Of a stretch of 7,977 bases of DNA, positions 1 through 5,906 are shown piece after piece. Origin of the DNA: Anaerolineaceae bacterium (GTDB lineage: Bacteria > Chloroflexota > Anaerolineae > Anaerolineales > Anaerolineaceae). The notes under the pieces are model-generated. The model was not told the DNA's origin. It did not search any database and was given only the letters and a program-made list of their open reading frames with translations. The stretch spans positions 23,291 to 31,267 of the forward strand of contig WOZA01000135.1 in the NCBI GenBank assembly GCA_011620505.1, in the 5' to 3' direction. A program made the position numbers and the translations under genes. Within the stretch, counting starts at the first letter, position 1, and each line of letters opens with the position of its first letter.

Positions 1-101
1 TTTAGGACGCTTGTTCCCCGCCAGGGCAGTAATTGTTTTGGCGATCCAAATCGACTTGAACCGCCAGCTGCGAGAACAATTCCCGCAACCTGATTACTCA
101 T
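1..101 (-). CDS. mocA: MocA-like molybdenum cofactor cytidylyltransferase, N-terminal part (cut by window edge)
   Basis: Only the first 33 codons are visible, starting at an ATG at 101-99 and running off the left edge in an open frame. The peptide begins MSNQVAGIVLAAG and continues with GSSRFGSPKQLLPW, followed by RGTSVL. This is the nucleotide-binding signature (LAAGxSxRxGxxKxLLP) of the MobA/MocA/IspD nucleotidyltransferase fold. The Pro-Trp after the two leucines resembles MocA (molybdopterin cytidylyltransferase) more than MobA (guanylyltransferase), which usually has Pro-Leu there. MocA transfers CMP from CTP to Mo-molybdopterin in the cytoplasm, giving the dinucleotide cofactor used by many bacterial molybdenum hydroxylases and releasing pyrophosphate. 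The start overlaps the stop of the preceding large-subunit gene by 8 nt (ATGAGTAA). Only a weak GGG lies upstream, so translational coupling is likely. Family assignment is strong for so short a piece and fits the neighbours. Cytidylyl rather than guanylyl specificity is inferred. Confidence 0.85.
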   Translation of the reverse strand, partial: MSNQVAGIVLAAGGSSRFGSPKQLLPWRGTSVL

Positions 102-2337
102 AATCCCAAAAACCGCTAACCTCTGGCTGTAACTTCCCCAAGCCACGCAGAACCCTCTCAGCAGTCAGGGGGAAGCGATGAAAGCGAATTCCCGTCGCCT
201 GATAAACCGCGTCGATCACTGCCGGAGCAAAGGGCAGATAAGGCATCTCACCCATTCCCCTCGCGCCATAAGGACCGATTGGATCGGGATATTCCAGGAT
301 CACGGAACGGGTGTGGTCAGGGATATCCAGAACTGTGGGAATAAGATAGGTCGAGAATTCTTTCGTCAGAGTCTTCGTGTCTCTTTTCTTCCAATTTTCC
401 AGGATCGCGTAACCGGTCGCCTGGACCACCGCACCTTCAATTTGACCTTCAACCTGCGTGGGGTTGATCGCTTTGCCGACGTCATCCACGCTGATCACAT
501 CCCGCAGGTGGACCTCACCGGTCAGGATGTTGACATCGGCGAAAATCGCCTGTGCGACGTAACCATAGGTAAAGTTAGGAGTGCAGTGACCATCGGTTTT
601 ATCTATCGGAGTGGTGGCTGGTGGACGGTAGACAAAAGATCCAATCGCAGGGCGGTTACCTTCCTGCCAGCGTTCCAGCGCCACTTTGGCAGCACCGATG
701 ATGGAATTTCCAGCCATATGGGTCATACGTGAGGCGGACGCACTGCCCGAGTTGAGTGTGTTAGAAGTATCTGAATAGTGCAATTCAAGTTTCTCGAGTG
801 GTAAATTCAGGGCTTCAGCCGCGATTTGGGCAAAGGTGGTATGGGATCCCTGCCCAACGTCCGCACCAGCGTGGAACAGTTGCGCTTTTTCGATCGTCTC
901 ATTTCCTTCGAGGATGATGGTAGCACCGCAATTCTCGGGTGCTCCATAAGAAAAGCCGATGTTCTTATATCCACACGCAATTCCAAGTCCTCGCCTGATG
1001 TTTGGGTTTTCTGCGGGAGCAAGTTCAGGCTTTTTCCAGCCTTCCGGACCGTGCGTCCAGCCTGCCTCTTCAGCACATTTCTGGACTACCTGGCGGATGG
1101 TGACCCCCGCCGGGAGTTGAGAGCCCATGGAGATCGTGGAACCCTCCTTGAAGAGATTCCGCATACGAAATTCAACCGGATCCATTCCCAGGGCTTCCGC
1201 CAGTTTACCTACTTGCATTTCTGCCATAAACGCTGCTTGTGGTCCACCAAAACCCCGGAAAGCTCCACCTGGAATGTCATTGGTGTAAACAGCATAAGCA
1301 TCCGTGCTGACGTTTGGGACCTCATAAGGTCCGGTGGCGAGCAGCGTCGCATTCCCAAGGACCTTGGGAGAGGTGTAGCAGTAAGCACCGCCATTCGCCC
1401 AGATCTGGCATTCAGCTGCGAGGATCTTCCCTTCTGCGTCTGCGCCCCATTTTGCCTTCATCGTGTAGGCATGCCGCTTACAATGCCCGATGATCGACTC
1501 CTCGCGCGACCATACGATCCTCACTGGTCGGTCAATTCCACGCTCTTTCAGCCGCATCACAGCCAGTCCGAGAATGATTTGTACCGACATATCTTCCCTG
1601 CCGCCAAAGGCTCCTCCTATGGCAGGGTAAATAACCCGGATTTTATCCTCAGGCAATCCAAGCGCATGGGCAATTTGCTCCCGATCTTCGTGAGCCCATT
1701 GCCCGGCAGTCACGATCGTGATCCTGCCCTCTTCATCCACAAAACCAACCCCTGATTCTGGCTGCAAATAGGCATGTTCCTGCACCGGAGTCTGATATTC
1801 GCCTTCCACGATGACGGCGCATTGTTTGAAGGCTTCATCTGTCGACCCACGGCGAACGACATTGTGATGGAAAATGTTGCTGTTCAAGCGAGCGTGCAGG
1901 ATCGGTGCGTCTTCCTTCAATGCTTCGCCAAGCGTTTTCACAACTGGAAGATCTTCGTAAGTCACCACGATCCGCTTCAGCGCCTCAAGCGCGATTGCTT
2001 CACTTTCAGCAATTACCAGCGCCACCTGGTCGCCTTCAAAGCGGACAATATCGGCGCCTGGGATGCTGGAACCTGGTCCACTTAATACAGGTTGATCTTT
2101 AATGCCGAGACCATACTCATTCACAGGTACATCTTTTGCCGTCAAAATCATCACTACACCGTCAATAACCTCAGCTTGAGTCGTGTCAATAGCCACAACC
2201 CGTCCATGTGCCCGGTGGGAAAACAGAACTTTCATCACAAGCTGATCGGAGAACTGAAAATCACCTGGATACTTGGCTTTACCAGTCACTTTCGCAACCG
2301 CATCGACACGAGGGACAGATTTTCCAATTGTGCTCAT
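94..2337 (-). CDS. Molybdenum hydroxylase large subunit L2 (molybdopterin-binding, xanthine dehydrogenase/aldehyde oxidase family)
   Basis: A complete 747-residue protein of usual length for a separate Mo-binding subunit. It would hydroxylate an aldehyde or N-heterocycle using water as oxygen donor, in the cytoplasm. The N-terminal a/b-hammerhead domain (about 1-130) starts with the family pattern PRVDAVAKVTG. The Mo-binding part contains GGAFGGRED (241-249), AFRGFGGPQ (359-367), DVGQGSHT (493-500), GQIEGAVVQATGYA (631-644) and GPYGARGMGEMP (688-699). E697 in the last motif sits where the catalytic base glutamate lies in xanthine dehydrogenases. E248 matches bovine Glu802, but by eye the Arg880 position is N329, so xanthine specificity is doubtful. 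The ATG follows the stop of the FAD/FeS gene by one base and has a strong AGGAG five bases upstream. The adjacent FAD/FeS subunit is its obvious partner. Family assignment is certain; the substrate is unknown. Confidence 0.95.
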   Translation of the reverse strand: MSTIGKSVPRVDAVAKVTGKAKYPGDFQFSDQLVMKVLFSHRAHGRVVAIDTTQAEVIDGVVMILTAKDVPVNEYGLGIKDQPVLSGPGSSIPGADIVRFEGDQVALVIAESEAIALEALKRIVVTYEDLPVVKTLGEALKEDAPILHARLNSNIFHHNVVRRGSTDEAFKQCAVIVEGEYQTPVQEHAYLQPESGVGFVDEEGRITIVTAGQWAHEDREQIAHALGLPEDKIRVIYPAIGGAFGGREDMSVQIILGLAVMRLKERGIDRPVRIVWSREESIIGHCKRHAYTMKAKWGADAEGKILAAECQIWANGGAYCYTSPKVLGNATLLATGPYEVPNVSTDAYAVYTNDIPGGAFRGFGGPQAAFMAEMQVGKLAEALGMDPVEFRMRNLFKEGSTISMGSQLPAGVTIRQVVQKCAEEAGWTHGPEGWKKPELAPAENPNIRRGLGIACGYKNIGFSYGAPENCGATIILEGNETIEKAQLFHAGADVGQGSHTTFAQIAAEALNLPLEKLELHYSDTSNTLNSGSASASRMTHMAGNSIIGAAKVALERWQEGNRPAIGSFVYRPPATTPIDKTDGHCTPNFTYGYVAQAIFADVNILTGEVHLRDVISVDDVGKAINPTQVEGQIEGAVVQATGYAILENWKKRDTKTLTKEFSTYLIPTVLDIPDHTRSVILEYPDPIGPYGARGMGEMPYLPFAPAVIDAVYQATGIRFHRFPLTAERVLRGLGKLQPEVSGFWDYE

Positions 2338-2338
2338 C

Positions 2339-3745
2339 TTAACTCCTCACCTTCTCGCAAACTGATTCAATGGCTTCAATAATCTTGTAATAGCCCGTGC
2401 AACGGCAGAGATTACCTGAAATACTTTCTTTTACCATATCGCGGTCTGGATTGGGCTTTTCCTGAAGTAATTTCACTGCAGCCATTACAAAACCCGGTGT
2501 GCAATACCCACATTGCACCGCTCCATGATCCACAAAGGCTTGCTGCACTGGATGGAGCGTTTCACCTTCTGCGATCCCTTCGATGGTGGTGATATTTGCC
2601 AGGTGCGCACGCGGCGCAGGTACCAGGCAACTCACGACAGCCTTGCCATCCAGGAATAAAGTGCACGCACCACACTCCCCTTCCTCACAGCCCACCTTGG
2701 TTCCGGTGAAACCTATGCGCTCTCGCACCATATTTAACAATGTCATGTCTGTTGCGCCGTCGATCACGTACAACTGACCATTGATCGTCGTTTGGATTGT
2801 TTTTCCATCCCACTCACTCACTGCAGGGCTGTGGAATCCCTCTTTCGTGTCTAAGGCAACTGGCTTGGAAGGCACTTTCGCAGCCTGGGTACCATTCTTC
2901 AGCTCCATCAATCCGTCTTCAACCAGCGATTGCATCATGTAAGAACGATATTCGTCCGTTGCCCGAATGTCACTGATGGGTCTGGTCGCTTGTGCAGCAA
3001 GCCGACCAGCTTCCTTTATCACCTGGTCTTCAAGTTTCTTACTCTTCAAAAAGTCTTCGGCTTCTATTGCATGGATGATTGTCGGAGCAACTGAGCCCAT
3101 GGTAATAACCGCATTTTGGATGATCTCATCCTCCATCTCCAGCAGCACACAGCAGTTTAAGACTGAAATTGCCTGAGTGCGGCGGAGCGCTTGCTTCATG
3201 AAACTACCATGCTGGTTGGGTTTGAGCGCGTGAAAGGTCACTTCCAGGACAAATTCATTGGGTGCCAATACGGTTTTACGGACTCCCTGGTAGAAATCCC
3301 GCAGTGAAACCGTCCGCTCCCCATGGCTCGAAACCAAAACAAGCTTTGCATCCATCGCCATCAAGGGAGTGATCGTATCGTTGGCAGGAGACGCAGTCAC
3401 CAGATTACCGACCACAGTCGCGCGGTTGCGCAGTTGAGGTGTTGCCACACGGTGACAGGCCTGAACCAATGGATTGGCAAATTCCCTTAGAATCGGGGAT
3501 TGCAGGACATCACCATGAGTTACCATCGCTTCGATATGGATGATATCCTGGTCATCTTTCCAGATTTGGTCCAAACCAGGCAAGCGCGAAATATCGATAA
3601 CCGTGTTCAATTCAGGCCATTTTCCGTTCCTGATCTCAACCATCAGGTCGGTGCCGCCAGCGATAATCTTGGTCTGCCCTTCAGCTGCTTCCAAGGCTGC
3701 CGTCAGGGCCTCGATACTTTCAGGTATTACGTAGTTTTTCCACAT
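2339..3745 (-). CDS. Fused electron-transfer subunit: FAD domain followed by two [2Fe-2S] domains (molybdenum hydroxylase)
   Basis: 468 residues from the ATG at 3745-3743. The N-terminal FAD-binding domain (about 1-172, CoxM/XdhB type) has AGGTDL (29-34) and the second FAD motif TPQLRNRATVVGN (102-114) followed by TASPANDT. A CO-dehydrogenase-flavoprotein C-terminal-like lobe spans about 179-277. After a linker (about 278-313) comes a plant-ferredoxin-like domain with C353, C358, C361 and C373, then the helical [2Fe-2S] domain with C412 and C415 (QCGYC) and C447 and C449 (CRC). All eight cluster cysteines are present. It would pass electrons from the Mo site of a large subunit to FAD and an external acceptor. 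The FAD-then-FeS order is the reverse of eukaryotic xanthine dehydrogenase and of Rhodobacter XdhA. I chose the ATG because it gives the typical MWKNYVIPES opening and has GGAG five bases upstream. A TTG at 3769-3767 would add eight unconvincing residues. The 4-hydroxybenzoyl-CoA-reductase-type [4Fe-4S] insertion is not seen. Confidence 0.93.
   Translation of the reverse strand: MWKNYVIPESIEALTAALEAAEGQTKIIAGGTDLMVEIRNGKWPELNTVIDISRLPGLDQIWKDDQDIIHIEAMVTHGDVLQSPILREFANPLVQACHRVATPQLRNRATVVGNLVTASPANDTITPLMAMDAKLVLVSSHGERTVSLRDFYQGVRKTVLAPNEFVLEVTFHALKPNQHGSFMKQALRRTQAISVLNCCVLLEMEDEIIQNAVITMGSVAPTIIHAIEAEDFLKSKKLEDQVIKEAGRLAAQATRPISDIRATDEYRSYMMQSLVEDGLMELKNGTQAAKVPSKPVALDTKEGFHSPAVSEWDGKTIQTTINGQLYVIDGATDMTLLNMVRERIGFTGTKVGCEEGECGACTLFLDGKAVVSCLVPAPRAHLANITTIEGIAEGETLHPVQQAFVDHGAVQCGYCTPGFVMAAVKLLQEKPNPDRDMVKESISGNLCRCTGYYKIIEAIESVCEKVRS
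2343..2347 (-). promoter_or_regulatory. Ribosome binding site of large subunit L2
   Basis: AGGAG on the minus strand, five bases before the L2 ATG. It sits inside the last codons of the FAD/FeS gene (which end AGG AGT TAA), so the two genes are translated in close succession. Confidence 0.8.
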
Positions 3746-3750
3746 ATTTG

Positions 3751-3754
3751 CTCC
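3751..3754 (-). promoter_or_regulatory. Ribosome binding site deciding the start of the FAD/FeS subunit
   Basis: GGAG on the minus strand, five bases before the ATG at 3745-3743. It lies in the 20-base gap after the xdhC stop and favours this ATG over the upstream TTG at 3769-3767, which overlaps the xdhC stop. Confidence 0.75.
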
Positions 3755-3765
3755 AAAATTTGATT

Positions 3766-4530
3766 TCAACTTTTCAGCCGCTCAATGACCTCTGCCAATA
3801 TACTAATTGCGATCTCATTGGGCGTCTCTGCCCCGATATTCAATCCAATGGGTGACTTGATCTGTGCAATTTTTTCGAGGCTGACACCACGCTCGATCAA
3901 TCCCTGCCTCGTGGCAGCCCAACGATTTTTTGAGCCAATTAATCCCACGTAGGCTGGCGATCCTTCCAGGATCGCTCCCAACCCCTCAACGTCCACAGAG
4001 CTGCCGCGTGTTACCCCTACCACATAAACTCGCTCATCAATGACAAGGTGAGCAGGTATCTCAGCCATCGGCATGGGTAAGAACTCAAGATTGCCCGGCA
4101 GAACATCTGCATTACATAGTTCTTTCCGATCATCCGATACAATCACCCGGAAATCCAACAATTGTGCAAACCTCGCCACAGCCTGCCCTACATGCCCTGC
4201 TCCTAAAATAAGCAGGATTGGTTGAGTGACCTGCGGCTCGATGTACACCCTCACCTCACCACCGCACACCCCTGCCGAAGCAGGATCCTCCGCTGAGAGA
4301 CTATATTCCACCAGTTTCGATCGTCCATCCTTCAAGGATTCGAGCGCTGCTTTCACAGTCCTTGATTCCAATTCTCCCCCTCCCACGCTGCCCTCGGTGC
4401 GTCCGTCGGCATAGACCAACATCTTACTGCCGGCGTGCCGTGGAACTGCGCCATTGGTTTCAATGACGATGCACAGCGCAACAGCCTTGCCATCTCTTTT
4501 GGCTTCTGTCAATCTTTCCAGGTAATCCAT
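3766..4530 (-). CDS. xdhC: XdhC-type molybdenum cofactor maturation/insertion protein
   Basis: 254 residues, complete. XdhC proteins bind molybdenum cofactor, protect it while its terminal sulfur ligand is installed, and hand it to the Mo-binding subunit; they are not part of the finished enzyme. The N-terminal XdhC/CoxI domain has GAVPRHAGSKMLV (27-39), GSVGGGELE (47-55) and GVCGGEVRVYIEP (87-99), which includes the conserved Cys-Gly-Gly. The C-terminal Rossmann domain has GAGHVGQAV (110-118), GLIGSKNR (196-203) and SPIGLNIGAETPNEIA (226-241). The ATG lies two bases after the pyrophosphatase stop, with AGAGG seven bases upstream. The next gene's preferred ATG is 20 bases downstream of this stop. 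Its place among two large subunits, a FAD/FeS subunit and a MocA-like gene supports a role in loading L1 and/or L2. Family is certain; which subunit it serves is unknown. Confidence 0.95.
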   Translation of the reverse strand: MDYLERLTEAKRDGKAVALCIVIETNGAVPRHAGSKMLVYADGRTEGSVGGGELESRTVKAALESLKDGRSKLVEYSLSAEDPASAGVCGGEVRVYIEPQVTQPILLILGAGHVGQAVARFAQLLDFRVIVSDDRKELCNADVLPGNLEFLPMPMAEIPAHLVIDERVYVVGVTRGSSVDVEGLGAILEGSPAYVGLIGSKNRWAATRQGLIERGVSLEKIAQIKSPIGLNIGAETPNEIAISILAEVIERLKS

Positions 4531-4532
4531 CG

Positions 4533-5906
4533 TTAAACCTCTAACAAAGAGAGGATGATTGGCAATAATTGTTTCTTGCGGGAGACCACTCCCTCAGCTA
4601 AAAAGCTTCCATCTCCAAGGGGTGTATACGGTAGCTCATCCAGAGCGGCCGGTGGATCAACAAAGATCACCCGGCTGGAGCCTTTGACGACATCCGTAAT
4701 CATCAGCCCTGCAAAATCCAGACCATTCTGGGTTTTTAGGTCATCGAGCGCTTCTTTAAGCCTGCCCATATAATCCCCAATATCGTACACATCTGTCGTC
4801 TCGGCCTGGGCTATTGCAAACTGGATCCCGGCTGCCTCGTACTTTTTCATGTCTGTTTTAACGACAACTTCCGGCTCTTGAGTCAGCAGACCTGAACCAG
4901 CCTTAATGATCTTTTGTCCGTAGCTCTGAATGGTTTCATCTTCCAAAGGAGACCCAGGCACGAAAGCCCATCTCGCCAGTACCTCAGCAGTCGATTTATC
5001 GCGAGGAGTAGTGGTCGGAGAACTAAAAATCAATGTATCTGAGAGTAGTCCTGCGAGTAGCAAACCGGCAATTCTCGGGGGCGCACTTAATCCGACTTCC
5101 ATGATTTGTTCTGTCACCAAGGTGGATGTACTGCCGACGATGTCTACCGTAAATTTGATTGGGTTATGGGTTGACTGATTCCCGAGGCGGTGGTGATCCA
5201 GAATCTCGAGCAATTCGCTTTCCTCAAGATTGGCGATGGACTGTTGCGGCTCATTATGATCCACCAACACTACCTTGATCCTGGGGGGATTAAGCAGATC
5301 TTGCTGCCGAACTACGCCCAGGTAGCGCTTGTTCTCATCCACAACCCAATATTCGTTAGCCTCTTGCCTCAGCAAGCGATTGACCACATCTTTGATGCGT
5401 GTTTGCGGCTGAAATCTTGGGATGTCTGTATTGGCGGCTTCCCGACACGGAATATCCAGCAATTCAGCGATTGTCATTTCTCGTAACTTCGCATGTGGGC
5501 CGATTATCTTCCGCAAAAAGTCAAACATGCTTTTGCCGGTCACCATCCCAAAAGGCGTCCCATCCAGATTAACAACCGGGGCAATCCCACCTGTGCGCGA
5601 CAAAATCGTCCAGGCCTCATTCAGAGATCGGTCTGGCGTGACAGCGTCCAGCCGACGCATCACCGACTCGAAACGAGGTGATGCATCCGTTACCAGCAAA
5701 GGCGGATCAATTTCAAGCCATTTCAAAACATAAGCTGTCTGCGGATTGATGGAGCCTGCTCTGCTCGCGATCGCGTTGGCACCATCCCGTTCACTCAAAA
5801 GCCAGGCATAACCAGTCGCAGCCGCAATTGAGTCAGTATCAGGGTTAATATGCCCGGTCACATAGATCGTGTCGGATTTGCGCTTAAAAACGCTGGTCTT
5901 ATCCAT
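4533..5906 (-). CDS. ppaC: Manganese-dependent (family II) inorganic pyrophosphatase with inserted CBS domain pair
   Basis: 457 residues, longer than the roughly 310 of plain family II enzymes because of an insert. It hydrolyses pyrophosphate to two phosphates in the cytoplasm using Mn2+ or Co2+. The DHH domain is split: GHINPDTDS (18-26; metal ligands H19, D23, D25), then VLVDHNEP (213-220; D216), LDHH (236-239; H238, H239) and LLSD (287-290; D290). The C-terminal DHHA2 domain (about 330-457) ends with the substrate-binding signature SRKKQ (442-446). Residues about 76-208 form two CBS modules, the second containing EYWVVDENKRYLGVV. There is no room between them for the DRTGG domain found in some relatives. 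CBS-pyrophosphatases are known to be regulated by adenine nucleotides (AMP/ADP inhibition). The ATG overlaps the L1 stop by 8 nt (ATGGATAA) and has GGAAAG eight bases upstream. Function is firm; its purpose inside this operon is inferred. Confidence 0.95.
   Translation of the reverse strand: MDKTSVFKRKSDTIYVTGHINPDTDSIAAATGYAWLLSERDGANAIASRAGSINPQTAYVLKWLEIDPPLLVTDASPRFESVMRRLDAVTPDRSLNEAWTILSRTGGIAPVVNLDGTPFGMVTGKSMFDFLRKIIGPHAKLREMTIAELLDIPCREAANTDIPRFQPQTRIKDVVNRLLRQEANEYWVVDENKRYLGVVRQQDLLNPPRIKVVLVDHNEPQQSIANLEESELLEILDHHRLGNQSTHNPIKFTVDIVGSTSTLVTEQIMEVGLSAPPRIAGLLLAGLLSDTLIFSSPTTTPRDKSTAEVLARWAFVPGSPLEDETIQSYGQKIIKAGSGLLTQEPEVVVKTDMKKYEAAGIQFAIAQAETTDVYDIGDYMGRLKEALDDLKTQNGLDFAGLMITDVVKGSSRVIFVDPPAALDELPYTPLGDGSFLAEGVVSRKKQLLPIILSLLEV
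4538..4542 (-). promoter_or_regulatory. Ribosome binding site of xdhC
   Basis: AGAGG on the minus strand, seven bases before the xdhC ATG, lying within the final codons of the pyrophosphatase gene. Confidence 0.65.

Noticed and set aside
178..732. 184-codon plus-strand open frame opposite the C-terminal part of L2
   Set aside because: Same in-register antisense frame; composition and motifs are not protein-like, while the opposite strand encodes the conserved Mo-binding C-terminus.
826..1755. 309-codon open frame on the plus strand opposite L2
   Set aside because: It lies in the antisense frame whose codon boundaries coincide with those of L2, a frame that stays open when TTA, CTA and TCA codons are rare. 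The translation shows no domain, and L2 has full-length family motifs across it.
2339..3745. 4-hydroxybenzoyl-CoA reductase type [4Fe-4S] cluster in the FAD domain
   Set aside because: The FAD region has no extra four-cysteine insertion; its few cysteines are scattered.
3767..3769. TTG as start of the FAD/FeS subunit (4-nt overlap with the xdhC stop)
   Set aside because: It adds eight residues without family similarity. The ATG at 3745-3743 has a well-placed GGAG and gives the usual MWxxY opening.
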